NCBI GenBank assembly: GCA_030549175.1 | Contig: JAUKUA010000003.1 | Location: forward strand, 4,092,001-4,156,000 | Origin: Lasiosphaeris hirsuta | Taxonomy: Eukaryota > Ascomycota > Sordariomycetes > Sordariales > Lasiosphaeriaceae | DNA length: 64,000 bases | Direction of reading: 5' to 3' | The notes under the pieces: model-generated | Database searches by the model: none | What the model was told of the DNA's origin: nothing | Seen by the model: only the letters and a program-made list of their open reading frames with translations | Made by a program: the position numbers and the translations under genes | Shown: in pieces, positions 1 through 13,400 of the stretch | How the letters are laid out: each line of letters begins with the position of its first letter | How positions within the stretch are numbered: the stretch's first letter is position 1

Positions 1-2888
1 TCAACAAGGCATGTGTCTCGTTCATGAACTCTTGTTTCTTCAATTGTCGGTCGGTCCCCTTTCCCCCGTTGCACATCTGCTCTGGGGTGAGGGAGCGGAG
101 TGACACCTCACCCACGTCCTCATCTTCCTTGTCAAACTCATGGATTCGGGCTTCTCGTTGTGCTATCTCAACTTCACAGTTGTAGAGTAAGCGTTGGCGT
201 AGTGTCCCGAAACGAAGATGTATACTTCCGTTGTGACAACAGCCCTGTGTTCGAGACAGGACAGGCCATCTACAAGGATCCTCATCAACTAAACCTCGTT
301 AGCAAATTTAAGTCGTATGGGATTGGTATGGTGTTATTTCGGTATGTAGGCAAGGTGCTTATGGTTTGTCGTGGCGAATAAAGAATGAGGCTACCGGATG
401 AGGACGGACTTCTGCTATTTGTTAGCTACCTAAATAAGCCATGCCAGAGGGGTTGTCTTGTAGCTTTACCTGCTGATGCTTCAGGGGGCGGAGGTTGTTG
501 CTCAATGTCAACACTCAAGTTACCCCTGGCCCACACCTTGAGCCAGGCCAAGCCGCGGTTTCCGTTGTCGCCATCGTCCATGTTTGTGGCGATGCTTTGA
601 GCGGTGCGGGATACACCATTGCTGCCTCCTGAGAAGCGCGTCAGCCTGGGGGTTTAAGTGGCTGCGGAATCACGAAGACCATCCCTCCTGTCGGTGAGTG
701 AAAGTCGGTGCAAATGCTGCGGCTCTGTATCAGTTTCTTGTACAGGGAGTACTTGTATGAATGTGCGATTCGTGCCTAACCAACTGGTTGCCCGGAGGTG
801 CTGCGGCTCAAGGATGGCACTTTGACGCATTGGATTGGAAGTGGGTGTAGGAGGTCTCGAGGCGACAGGCTACAGAAACGACCACGGTGGTATCTGAGCT
901 GGCCAGGTAGACCAACATGCCGTCGCTTGACTCGCTGCCTTGGTGGCGGTGTATGGCGTACAGAGGAGGGACGGTCCGAGAATGGGTGTAAATCAGTACC
1001 GGTACATGAACTCGTTAGAACCCGTGAGCAGCAATGATATCCAGCACATTTATTTCTTGGTGGATCCATTGGCCCGGAAGAAGTAGTGATAGAACTTGAC
1101 CGATTTTTCATTGTTGGCCCAACTAGCCCCCAAATTCGGATGAGGCCCGTTACGGGTGCGGGATATCCGGCTGGAGGGGGGGGCGAGACAAATTGCGTGA
1201 CAACTTCTCCAACGGTTGCTAAGAAACCCAGTACCTGCTAGATTCGAGTTTCTACCCCCGAGCCTCGCCTTGCATGGTTGACGGAGTACAACGACGCTGC
1301 CAGCCCTACCAAACAGATGCTTAATCACGAAATGAGATAACTACCGCCATTATACGTCTGAATTTATACGGCGCATGATGTCCACGCAGCGGACAACTTT
1401 ACTTCTATACAACCAGCCTCTGAATTTCCAACCTAGGCCACAGGATTGCCTAGTAACGGGGCGTTACACGATAGTAGGACTATGTAAACTTGAAAGAGGC
1501 TCTGTTTATGTGCCGAAGCGGAGCCTCTCTACCTTCTCCTAGGTGCAGAATGGAAGCTAGAAGAAAACATGCGCCTGCAATGAGCTGGCCGTGCTTCTTG
1601 CTATCTATCCAAAGGCTGTATGGCTGGGCAACATTATGCCGTACAATGACTCACCGGACATGGAGCAGTGTGACCTACTGATCTGGATATTTGCTCTTAG
1701 CCTCGAGGGAAGCCTGCCCAGATAGCTCGAGGAGCTTCTCCTGATTTCTTCAGTGTCTTATTGCCCTCGATGCAATCCCAATGCACATCTTTTGCTCCGC
1801 GGTGGCTCAACTGGAACGACAGCCTTAAAGTTCCTTGCATTTCAAAAAAGGTAACTGTACGTCCTCTAGAAGTACCCCTTTTAGAGGCGGCCCGGCGGTT
1901 CGTGTTCCTCAAGCGCCCATGCGGTTTCTTGGGCAGTCGGTTGCCTGATTCTTGGACTTGAATCCAATAATGGATGCTTCAGCTTGATTTCGTTCATGCA
2001 AAGGATGCCCGAGCACCAGATTCCCCAAGGAGAATCGAGATTTCGCTTTTATGACGTGGCTGCTCGCGTCTGGTGCCATTGGGGGCAATGCTGTTTGCTG
2101 AAGCACATGGCGGTCGAGGCCGGGGAAGGCTGGCAATTCGGAGAACGTAAAAAGAGCAGCCGTCCGACTTTCTGGCCAGACCGGCAATGCAGGCACGGGG
2201 AGGTGGTGGGAATACTGGACCTAGTTGCTGTTGTTTGCCAATTGACCACGGCGGCAATGGGTTTCTTGGTCGGAGTTGTAGTACCGGTTTAACGCTGGAG
2301 AGAGCTCGAGGGATCAGATCAGCACCCAACCTAAGTGTTAGCATGAGGTGGGCACCTAGGTTTCGTACATTACTTTGGCTGGGCAACTCAATAGGACTTG
2401 AGGAATAGCGTGTAGATAGTACATACCCGACTCAGCACCATGCCGACGGGCGATGCCAAAGAGTGTGCCATTTTTCCGGATTCGGGAAAAAGAACATTGA
2501 ATAGGGGCCGCTGGGGTGCTTCCAGCGAGGGGTTGGTGGTAAAGACATCACAAATGCAGGTCAGTGGAGGGTGAAATCGAAGACGCAAAAGGCAATACTT
2601 CCGGTTTGGTAGCCTGTCTTTGGTAGGTAGGTAGGTAAGGTAGGTAGGTATCCAGTAGGTTGAAGAGATGGTGGGCCAGACAAGGCGGAAAGGGTTGCAA
2701 GGCTTCCATGTTATCCAGTAGTCGACCCGGCATTCCAGTCAGGTCACCGAAGCAGACCCACCCTTGACGAGGGGCGTCAAGCTTGCCAGAATGGACTGCC
2801 GTTAATGGCTAGTGCGGACCCACCCCTTTTCAACCGCTTGAGCACCCTACCCCTCCCGCTTCACGGATCCCAGCTTCAACGCTTCGCC
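1..2888. other. Intergenic, no gene recognised
   Basis: Short open frames exist on both strands, but none has a recognisable domain, a consistent set of splice sites or protein-like composition. The only distinct structure is a GGTA tandem tract at 2622-2650. The region lies upstream of the decayed gene that begins at 2889. Confidence 0.6.
2622..2650. repeat. GGTA tetranucleotide tract
   Basis: Four GGTA units, one extra A, then three more GGTA units. Similar TAGGTAGG tracts are frequent between genes in sordariomycetes; no function is implied. Confidence 0.9.
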
Positions 2889-3828
2889 ATGGCATCAATC
2901 GCATTGAGGCCGCCGCCGGCGGTATCTCCATCGGCTGCATCTACGTCGGTATCGGCTTCATCGGCGTATACCCTCTTTGGTAGAGTTGGTAGAATCGAAG
3001 CCAGATAACGATCCCCAGACCGTGCGATTTACCAATGTGCAAGATCTGTTTAATAGGATCAATCACACTACTAGGGATTCCCTTACCGTCACAGGTATAA
3101 TATTACCCTCCCGTCTTTATATAATATACTAATTATTCAGGTGTATCTCTTAATCGTTTCACCGAAATCGAGCTTACGCGAGAGGAGCAAGGACATAAGT
3201 TCCACATTCGCGATTACGACAGCAATTCCCGGATCCTTATTATCACCATCCCAACCCACCTCCATGAGCAACTCCACAAACCGTTATATAACAAGAATAT
3301 CAGGCAGGTTCACGACAGCAGTTGGAAAGATATTGGCAGTGCTACACAGTCAGCACAAGTTCATTCTGGACAAAGCAGAAAAGAGGGTAATTCAACCGGT
3401 GGCTCAAAGCCTGAAAGAGCTGCTAAAGGTGCCTGGCCAACACTGGTTATCGAGGCGGGAGTTTCTTAGACGTTAAGGCAATTGCGTATAATTATGCAGC
3501 GGTGGTTTTCTATGTCAAACCACGTGGTTAAGATTGTTATTCTTGTCAAGTTTGACGGTACTAAAATCCTTTTGGAGAAGTGGGAGGGAAGAAATGCCAG
3601 TTCGACCTGGAGCTACCACGACGCGACGCTCTCTGCACCAAGAGCCTGTGCTTAGACAAAGCATCACCATTACCCAAAACACCACTACCAATCCGATATC
3701 GTACAATGTCATTAGAGGTGCATTGGTACTTCCATTCAGGCTTCTCTTCCTCAGAGATCCGGGCCCTAGTGAGGGAGACTTGGTTTTAAAGCGTTCAAGA
3801 ACTGGAGAGGTACGCGGAAAATGTCTAG
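2889..3828 (+). pseudogene. Decayed copy of a conserved fungal hypothetical gene
   Basis: Three forward frames together give one protein-like path. Segments read around RFTNVQDLFNRI (about 3020-3060), HKFHIRDYDSNSRILII, GAWPTLVIEAGVS, then RWFSMSNHVVKIVILVKFD, then RPGATTTR, TTNPISYNVIRGALVLPFR and FLRDPGP, ending in VQELERYAENV. From memory this order matches a widespread, often multi-copy sordariomycete hypothetical family of unknown function. A 46-nt intron (3095-3140) still has plausible splice signals. The copy is broken by an in-frame TAG at 3467-3469, a frame change near 3585-3593, a second near 3787-3790, and probably another before 2983. The ATG at 2889 is a guess for the original start. 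No intact copy is present in the window. The family assignment is recollection, not a search. Confidence 0.7.
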
Positions 3829-4860
3829 GTCGAAGTATAGATTAAGAACACCGGGCAAAACGGACCACCAAAAAGGCGGCAAGGGAACGGTCCCGCCATA
3901 AAATGGAACAGAGTTGGAGCCGAATGAGGGGGGAGACACGCGAAATTCTTTTGACTACGCAGAGAGACGTACATGGATATGTCGACGGAAACCTATCCAA
4001 CCGGCTTCTGCTGTTGCGCATGGCTGCACACCGGTGAGCAATTTTGGGAAGAACAACCACTAGGATGAGCGAACGAGGCGGCGGCTGATGGCAAGTCTTG
4101 GGGACTAGGGTTAGATTGATGTGGCACGTAACCATGGACTATCTATAAAATCCCTAAGAATGGGTTGCCTTCTCATCACGAAAAGGGGAAGGGTAGGGGG
4201 TTGGGGCTGCTGTACAATAAAATCTTTTAGTTGACCGAAGAAACAATATTATTCTGTAGCGACCCCACCTCGCCCCCATCACCAGCCTCGCGAAATACCT
4301 AATTCCCACCCTTTTCCACGCTCTCCTGTCACACAACCAAGGGAGCCCCTTTCAACAGCGCCCCGGAGCAAATAGGGTTTGCTCACATCCCAATCCACCT
4401 GGGAACAGGCATTCCACAATGTAATTCGCTATACAATTTTCATTTTGTAAATAAATCTGCCACCTTTTTTGCCTGTTTATGCCTGGTGTATTTTGTATCC
4501 TCACCGCCAATACCCAGGTCCCGCGGTCGGGTGGTGATCTCGGATCGGGACACGGCCCTCTCCGGGCCACAGTTCCAAAAGTGCGGTGAAGATGCACCTC
4601 TAACGCCCTCTTATCTGTCGCGTCTCCATTGACTCCCCCAGAAACTCACCATGCACACCCTTGTCCCGGGGTTCTGCTCCCGAAAGCGGATTCGCAAAGA
4701 ACCATCGGGCCGGTGGAGCTGGCTAGGCCGTGAAGAGGAAATGGAATTTCGAGCCTCCATACGCTCCATACCCCACTTTCAACGACGAAGTAAACAAAAA
4801 AAAAACCCCACCCCCTTATTTCTCCTTGGGCAAAACAAGATCTATTCATTGCCGAGGGCG
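3829..4860. other. Intergenic, no gene recognised
   Basis: This 1.0 kb stretch lies between the decayed gene and the 3' end of the DUF6594 gene. No open frame looks coding. The right-hand part presumably carries the 3' untranslated region of the minus-strand gene. Confidence 0.55.
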
Positions 4861-6112
4861 TCACGGCGGAACGGCGAATACCATGACGGCTACAAAAACA
4901 GCCCCCAAGGCACACACGGGCTGCAATGCCTTCTGCATGTCCATCTCTTGTGTAGCAGTTATGGCAAAGCTGAAAAAGGCAGTGGAGCCAACAACGACAC
5001 CGAACGACTGGGCCTTGGTTAACCCGCCAAGAAACAGGATTCCGATCGTGATGAGTGGTGTCAGAGCTTGTAGGGTAACGAATGCCTGATGCAAAATGGT
5101 GATGGTGTTCAAGGGGATAAATCGCGACCCGGACTCAGCCTGAGACCTCTGCGAGCTATGTCAATATACACTGTCACTGGGCACACAGTGGGACACGGGA
5201 ACATCACTCACCAAAAGCCTTTTGATGAGTCGGCAATGCAGCAGCCAAACCATGACCTTGGGAAGTGGCTTTGAGACGCTGCAAGCCTCGTCTGGCGAGT
5301 TCATCCACATCAACCCATCCATGTTCAGCATGTTATCCCTGAGTATAGGACCCAGCATATCTTCGTAGTGCGGCCGCGGGACTGGGTGAAGTTGGAGCAT
5401 TTGTTTGTATCCGGACACCAACCGAGCTGGTTTCGTTGGCCATTGTCAGCGACGAAGATAGATGAACGGGGGCCATTGTGTTGTCTCCTTACTATACTGT
5501 AGATATTCCTCCACCATGGCCTCCATGAGGAGATCGTACTCGCCCTGAACCTCAGGACAACCGGGCACCCTTGTTTGATATCCTGTCAAGCCACGAAGGT
5601 GAATATTCTCTCTTTGGTCATATTCGTCGAGCTTGGCCTGAAGAAAAGCTAGCCGGCCACCTGAGTACTGGATGAGCCGCACGCTTAAGTAGCTATAGGT
5701 TCTGAATATGTCTGCGTTGTTGACATAGTCAGGCATGGCTGCAAGTCGAGCCCAACCTAAAGGACGTTCGAGGTCTGACCCGGGCGTCAGTGTCAGCAGG
5801 CTCGCTTCCAAACGGAGGGGATTCGTACAGTCGTCACTGTATCTGCAGTTGTTTTCCATGAAATCGCGACATGTAATGTTGGCTAAGGGCCGGACGTCAG
5901 TACTACTGCGTCTGTCCTCAACTGCGTCTCCGCCCCTGATACATACGCTTCTGTGCTTCGGTCGACTGGTTGTCCGTCATTGGACATCTGCTACCTGGAT
6001 CGGAGGTTTGGCGGCGGTCGGTCTCGAGGGAAGGCTCGGGTGGCTGTTCGGGAGAAGGGCCATGGATTGGGGCCCTTTCCGCGATGTTGTCGTTGGGAGC
6101 GAAACTCGGCAT
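4861..6112 (-). CDS. DUF6594 family membrane protein (four exons)
   Basis: Exons run 6112-5947, 5882-5493, 5426-5212 and 5148-4861, giving about 352 residues. All three introns (63-66 nt) have GTATGT, GTAAGG or GTGAGT donors and keep the frame. The N-terminus is hydrophilic and Pro-rich. The middle holds a GWARLAAMPDYVNNADIF stretch, then a helical segment around YSGGRLAFLQAKLDEYD, typical of DUF6594. The C-terminus carries ITILHQAFVTLQ followed by two or three hydrophobic helices, the usual membrane end of this family. The biochemical function of DUF6594 proteins is unknown; they are numerous in filamentous ascomycetes. The start chosen is the first ATG of the open first exon, and a start further downstream is possible. 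Placement in the family rests on the conserved start and end motifs. Confidence 0.8.
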
Positions 6113-9100
6113 GTTAGGGAATAGCAAATGATACCAGTGCAGGCGCCGCCTCCTGTCTATTCCACCGGCTCACATCGAGTAGCCGTCTCTTATAATGAAT
6201 TCTCCGGGCCTCGCGGCTGATCCTAGATGTGAGACCCCATCTCCGCCACGACCACTCTCGACATTGCGGCCTAGGCATGGCGTGTTCGGATGGAGGCTTG
6301 TCCCAGTTGTGTATACCCTTTAAGACCGCGGTGGTGTGTGGATTTGCGTTCTGGCAGGATAGAGGTAGCGACGCGCATGATGTCGGTCAGACAATGATAG
6401 CCCAGAGTGGTCTCGAGACAGGCAGCGGTGACTACCATCTGCAAGCCTGCGCCTTGGATTTGGGTGCATTGTGTCGCGGATTGGCACAGGAACGGGGACA
6501 CGAGAACAATAGCAACCGTGAGGTACAATAAAGTGCTAAACTGTACAATAACTTGAATGGAAGAACTTCTGACAGAAAAGGGGCGACAGCCTTGCTTCGG
6601 GTGAGAAGGGGATTTTCGTCGTTTGTCTTGGCCAGAGAGGATGGCAATGCCTAGGTAAGGTACTCATTGGCTCGTTGGCGCCCTGTATCTGAGCGACAAG
6701 CCAGCAACCAGTCTCCCAGCTCCGCACCCTCACACAAATTTGGACAAACGCGATCCGCAGCCCAACCGCCTACAATAGCAGAGTGAGGGAAGCACCTAAT
6801 CCTCACCGGCATATGCGGATGTTGAGGCTGTAGCTATGGCTTCCGTTCGAAATAATACCACCCACCCTCTACGAGACAGTCAAAAATGTCGGCTTGGGTA
6901 GGTAGGGTATCTCCTCAAGCCTCCTTTTCATGCTTCTCAGGAAGTGACACGTTGCCCGTCAGGAAAAAAAAGCCTTGTCTTTCAACGGCTCGCTGGTTTG
7001 CAATGTGACCAATTTCCAACTAAATAGGTTGTCTAGACTCTGCGATTGTGCTTCCAAATTATAGCGGGCTACACTGTTGTCTCGGAGCACATCATCGGGA
7101 TGCCTCATTTGAAGGGGGCACTCTATCCGCAAGGAATCGGCCGAGATCTGTTCTTCACTCTTGGTGCTCAAAGTGCGCGCTTGTGGTGAAGGATATATTC
7201 GCGCACTGTCTAGTTTTGTACCGTCAGCGAGAGGCAGACGCCAAAGACAGCGGGCCTTCTTAGGTAGCGTAAAAACGCTGCTTGACTTCCAATGTTGATG
7301 CAAACCCACCATGATGTGCTGGAAAGTGCTGATCACTGGCAGTACTGGTTTCGAAGGACTGATCGTTCCCAGCTGGTGCTTACATTGATTGATTGCCCTT
7401 GGACAATACCAAAATCACCGAGCGATGGGCGAAGTTACCGAAGTCAGATTGTTTGGGTGATAGATAGTTGGTCGATTGATGGAGCCTGGCAACTGATCCA
7501 TGGGTTAGTGTGGTCTGGATGGAATACGCAAAGCTGCAATGGCTGGGCTCCACGACTGCTGGGGATGGACGGAAGAAGGAAGGAGCGGATCACGACGGGA
7601 ATTGACCACCGCAGCATGTTACTTGAGGTATATCCGTTGGTGTGTTAGTACATACAACACGCATTGCATGCTGCAGTTTTACGCTAATCAGAAATCGGGA
7701 TCACGGGCTGCTCTGTGGCCTTGCATCCCGATGGTCCCAAACCTCGACTATTCTTATTGGACCGATGTGTCAATCAATGTCTTTGGTGGTGGGTGGTTGT
7801 ATGTACATCGTACCGTGAGGGAGCGAAGAAGGAGGGTCGGGGTCAATGCTGATATGCCTCGGCTCTTACCCAGGCACCTAACCTCTGACTTTCCTCGTCT
7901 TTCATCGCTCGCTGCTTTCCTCCTTTTACAACTTTCCTACCATCACCATATTCCCTTCTTCCGAAAATATGTGTCTGTTTCCTAATGATGAGCCAACACT
8001 GGCTCTACGCCGACATTTGAGCAAGTGCTTCGTCGGGTGACCTCTAGATTTGCTCCTGCGCCCCCCCTCTCTCGTTCGTCTCTTCAAGTCCTCTCCACGA
8101 CCGCCCTCCCTTTTATTTCATCAAGACTCTTGGTATCCAAGTTAACTTGGGCTTGACTGGGCTGCCAGAGTGCAACATCACCGATCCCCTCCGAATCCTT
8201 GTGTTTCGTTTTTGCGCTTGATTTCTGCTTTCCGAATCTGCCCATGACTGCAGCAGCCGAAAGCAGTGCGTGTGCCAATCCTAGCACTTCCTGCATACCC
8301 CCACTCCATGCACCGATCCTCGCTGCAAGCAATTCCCTGACCTTCCCCATATTTTGTGTTCAGATCAGTGGGGGAAATGGAGAATAGAGTTGATGGAAAG
8401 CGGAAAGCGCAAGGCGTTAAAAAGAGGGCCGATCGGCTTGGCCTGTTTGGCCCAAGCGCCATCCTCAGCTTGGGGTCTGGAGACTGTCCCCTCATCTGAC
8501 CCCAATCCACACTCAGGATCCACCCAAACGGGGGTTACATTGCCAGAGCGGTTGCATCGCAGAGTTGCGTGTCATGGAACTGCCGTGGACGGGGCACGAA
8601 AGTCGGAACGGCTTCCGCTCCATCGCGAATGTCTTACTCGAGGGAGTTAAGAGCAACGCGGGGCTGAGGGAATAACTTAAAGGAAAGGCTTTGGGCTTGC
8701 ACGTTTACTCGACTGAACGAGTGTGCCCGAAGCAGTTTTGACATGGGAGTCTAGGGCGATAATGGATTGGGCACGGCCCACGAGTGAAAAGCGGTATTGA
8801 ACCATCAAGTCATCGACTACACAGCCGCCGTTCGCCAACCTTTTGCCAGCCTCGGTCAATTCTTCCTCGACCTTGACGGCCAGTGATATGCCAAAATGCA
8901 AGAGACGGGTGGGTGCTGGAGCCCATCTTGCAAGGTCATTGATGGCAACAGGTTACGGAGAGAGGCTGCCAACCCAATCGGGCTGGGGCTTCTCCGACAG
9001 GGGCCTTTGCCCCGTGGCGGCGTCTTGACAGAGGCACGCACAACAAGGACTCACTACCATTTCTAGACCAGAGGATATCCTCTGGGTTTCGCATACGGGT

Positions 9101-10494
9101 TATTTGGATACAGCGAGCAGGGCTACTGAGGGGGAGAAATTCCGGTCTTGTTCAAGCAGGCCAGAGGGAATCAGAGTCGTCGCGTGCGGCAAGCCAAGTA
9201 TGTCAAGTTGGCGAAGAGCAGGGCATTTCCTGCTTGATGAGTGGACAACAAACTGAGGCGAGCTTATCGGGTTCATCAGTTAGGAAGGGCACAAGCCCTT
9301 AGCTAAAGACTTGTTGACAAAAATACCCTAGTCGTCCCTATCCGCGTTTGAACTCCAATCCTGTCAACGTCCAGTCAATCGCGCCAAAGTAACCGCTCTA
9401 TGCTACCGGCTCGAAGGTTGATCAACGCCTAGCCGTCCCACTCAAATCGGAAAACCGTGGCCTCGTGAAAATGCCGTCGCATCCCGCTGGCGAGAAACCC
9501 ACTAAGTACATACTGTCAATATAATTGCAGGGGAGGCAGGCCCTAACCACACACAAGAACTCCAGTAAAGCCCGAAAAGCACAAGAAAACGCACAAGGGT
9601 CGCACACCAAAGCAAGTCCTTGTTTACATCGAAGATGCCCAAAGCAGGAAAAAAAAAAAAGGCGCGCCAGTGACCGACAAACCGCGACCAAGTTTTCGCG
9701 GACAATAAAAGCCCCATCCGGCAATAATGAGACGGCAAGCTCAAGAAGCTGAACAGAAAAAAAAACCTGGATATGGCAGCAGTTGAACGAGCTATCGGTG
9801 CTGTATTGACCTGTACACTGTCATTCTCACTGTTGGCATGCATCGTCTGCCCGGGGGGCAACGGGTCATGGCGGAATACGCGCTTGCGGGTCGAGCAGTC
9901 GTATATCTCTACAGCCATACACTCCACGGCAACGTCCATTTCGACGCGATATCCCCGTTAGCAGCCCTTACTTCCCAGCCCTGACTTTCTGACACTGTCT
10001 TTCTTAGTGATGTATAGTGTATTTCAGCTTTCACTTGGCTTTTAAAATTGTTTCCTCGTCTTGCATCCTGTAGATTTGGCTCGACCCTTACCTTCGCGCT
10101 TTGGAGGTGCTACTTCGCGTCCTGGGGAGATGCCTGACTACCTCCTACTCGCTGAAAATAGGGTGGGTGTCATTGCGTGAAGCAGAGCTAATATTGGGTC
10201 AGTTGTTGATGTTTCTGCTTCTCTTAGGTTTTAATTTGGCTTTGATCAGTTCTGGTGGTTTCGAACAATGGTGGCAGTCTTTTGTTTCGTTAACACTGAA
10301 TTCTTCATTTGCGAATACACGGTTGCGGATATCATTTACATCAAAATAGCCCGAGTAACCGCTCCGAAAATCATACTTGGATCGCAATAATGTGTATCTT
10401 CCTTTCCCTAAATCGCTATGCCTATGTCGTATCATGCCATGATAGCCCCAATACCCGAAACACCGCGCAATGAAACTGGGCTCGACGTCATGCA
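6113..10494. other. Intergenic 4.4 kb, no convincing gene
   Basis: This stretch lies upstream of the DUF6594 gene and downstream of the TOF1 stop. The best candidate is an 88-codon minus-strand frame at 8084-8350 with an ATG, but it resembles nothing known and overlaps a plus-strand frame. A hydrophobic minus-strand frame near 6271-6528 has no ATG. Neither is called as a gene. Confidence 0.5.
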
Positions 10495-13400
10495 TCACTC
10501 CTCGTCACTACTATCAATGACGAACCCCCCCTTTGCCCTCGGCCGTGCCCTAAAGGGGGCGGCAACTAAATCGTCATCTTCATCCTCGTCCCCCATATCC
10601 TCGCCCTTGCTCCTCTCCACTTCTACAACTGTCTTCGATAAAGGTCGAGCCTTGCCACCTCTATTAGCTGCCCGGCCAGGACTAGACGACAGCGACATCT
10701 TATCTGTCTCCGTCTCAACGTCTGACTTGGGGCCGTCGTCTGCTGTTGCAGTATGGCTGGACTGGGTCGAGGCTGTGACGTCGTCGTCGTCACTGCTCTC
10801 TACTAATTTTTTGGCCGGCTTCTTCCTCCTCTTCGAAGACGGGCGTGGCGCTGAGGTTTCAGATGACGAGCTCGAGTCGTCGTCATCCTCACTGCTCCCT
10901 AAGAGGGCTTCCAAGGTCCTCTTTTTCGGCTTCTTTTGCGGCTTGTTGCTCTTTTGAGTTGCCTCATCTTCGCCACTATTGCCATTGGACTCATCGGGGA
11001 TCAAGCCCTTGCCAGGCAACCCAAACTTTGCATTCTTGGCCTCTTGCCTAGCCCGCTCGCGCGCAAAGAACTCACGGTCCTTTTCGGCATCAGACTCGTC
11101 GTCGCTTGCGTGGACGTACATGTCGCTCTTGATCTTGCGTGCCTTCTCGAGCTCCTTTTGCCGGCGGGCTCGAGCCTTTTCGTTCAGCTCCTCCTCGGTA
11201 GGACCTTCAGTTTCTTGACTGTTATCTCGTTTGCGCTGCCTTAGCCGCTTCTTTGGCCGGCTCGCCTCTGCGGTAGATTTTCTCGCAGTTGGCCCACCCA
11301 CGGGGAACAGAGCATCGATATCACGGTCGCCGTTGTCATCATCATCATCATCATCATACGCAGCCCGTTTACGTGCTGCAGACCTTCGACGCAGCTGGTC
11401 CTCGGCTGATTCGCCATCAAAAATTGGGGGGTCAAACTCGGCCTTATTGATCAAGTCGACAGAGTCTCTGAGTGCATCAGCAGTGATGGCCCCGGGGATG
11501 ACCCATGTCGAGTCCGGTGATTCATCCATGCTGGGAGTCAGTCGTTCTATGCCCACGAGCTTCATGAGCAAGCGGAGGTGAGGATTCTTAAACATTGCCG
11601 TGCGACAAGCGTTATCCTCAGGACGAACGGCTTTGAAGAAATGTACGTCAGTCCTGCTATAATACGTGGGAAGGGGGGGGGGGGGGGGGGGTTGCTTACT
11701 TATGTGAGGTGCGTCCTTGAGAACGACGTCCTCGAAGCTATCAGCAGATGCTTCCCCGTCGGGATTCCCGGCTTCGATCATGGCTTTCTCTGCATTCTCC
11801 CAGGCAAGCCGCTCGCTCGCAGCATTGGAGAGCTGCTTCTTTATCCACCCCAGGTACTCGGTTTGACTCTTGTCAATGAGAACGCCAACAGCGATGGCAA
11901 CTTGCTGATCATGGCCGACGTCTCGTTTGAACTCAAGCTCCGCGCCTGGTCTAGGATTAGACGAGACGGTTTGCTTCTCATGGCCATACTCCAAGTAGTG
12001 AGCTGTACTGGTGATCTTGGAAAACAGTATCTCGGTGAACAAAGCTGGCCGCTCCTCGAGCTTGCGCACGCACTTCTTGATGATCTGCTTGGCGAGTTCC
12101 TCCCAATCCTTGTACACAGCAGAACTCTTGTCTAACGGTTCAGGACCTTTGATCATATTATAGAATAAGTGGATGATGTCAAGACGGAAAAGCATAACGC
12201 TCATATCCTGTTTGAAGGCAACCCTGTAGAAGTAGCGATGAGCACGCTTCAGCTGCGAGTCGTTGAGGTCTAGATAGAACTTGGTAAAAGCCATAAAGGC
12301 GTCGACCACTCCCTGGGAGACGAATCTGTTTGCGAATCGCTTAAAGTCAAACTTTCTTTCCTGGCTTGTTTTCTCGGCATTCCGTTCGTCGTCGGCAGAG
12401 TCATCTTCCGCGTCAGCGACATCTTCATTCTCTTCCTGTCCATCAGCGGTTTTGGAGGCCTTCTTCTTTCGCCGAGTCCTCTTTCTAGAGCGAACTTGCA
12501 AATCCACGTTCTGCTTTGAGTACGCCTCCAAGATGCGGAGAAAGGTGTGTACAAGATCGGTGGATGCATCTAGATATTCAAATCCTTGGTCCTTGTATGT
12601 CCGTGCTATGTTGGCTATCGCATCATGGGTTGTCTCTTCGTAGAAAAGCCGACTGAGAATGTTGTCGGCAATCTCCTCATCCTCGTCGTTCCCCAAGTCT
12701 GACATTTCTTGGACAGTGAGGAGTATTTGGGTCAAGCACCGCATAACAGCTGCTAACAGCTGCCAATCCTTGTCGCTGTATGAGCGTTCCAAGAAGCGAT
12801 TCAAGGTGATAAGCATCTGCTGGTTTAGCACCTCAGCGACGAGGTTGAAGCTTCCAACGTCGTCGTCGGTCGGAGAAGGCTTGGCCCCTTGCTTCGACTT
12901 CCTTCGCATTCGTTCGGCTTCCAAAAACCAGGCTGTAAGGTAGAAAAACTGGCCTTTATGGTCATCGAGCACATGTGGCGCCTCTCGGTCCAGGGATTTC
13001 CTAACGTGTCCAAACAAAGGGTTAAAGCCAGAGTCTAGAAAATCGGACACGAATGATCCCAGTTGCTGGCGGGCCCTCTCATCAAGTGTAACTCGAGGAC
13101 CAAGATCCTTGGGTTCCATCTCATCCTTTTTGGTTTTTCGTGGTGGCTTGAAAGTTTTGCTCTTATCCATTTTCCTCTCGCGCGCGGCTGGATCCAGCAA
13201 GGCGTCTTGACCAGTTATTGTCGATAGTTTTCCACTCTCCCGCTTCACCCAGATCATGGTGCCAAAGCGGCTGTGCCTTGTTGGGGCATTCTTATTGTAT
13301 AATCTCAGCATGGCAGCCTCCTTGTTCATGGCGGCCGCAAGTTCGTCGACATGCGCCCTGTTTACCTCCTTCTCGCTCACAAAGAGCCTGCTGGAATCAA

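Noticed and set aside
6271..6528. Hydrophobic, signal-peptide-like minus-strand frame with several cysteines
   Set aside because: Lacks an ATG and any conserved core.
8084..8350. 88-codon minus-strand frame with an ATG in good context
   Set aside because: No recognisable motif, overlapped by a plus-strand frame, and no flanking exons could be joined to it.
8677..8901. Minus-strand frame reading VKVEEELTEAGKRLANGG
   Set aside because: No ATG at its start and no splice-consistent upstream exon; family not recognisable.
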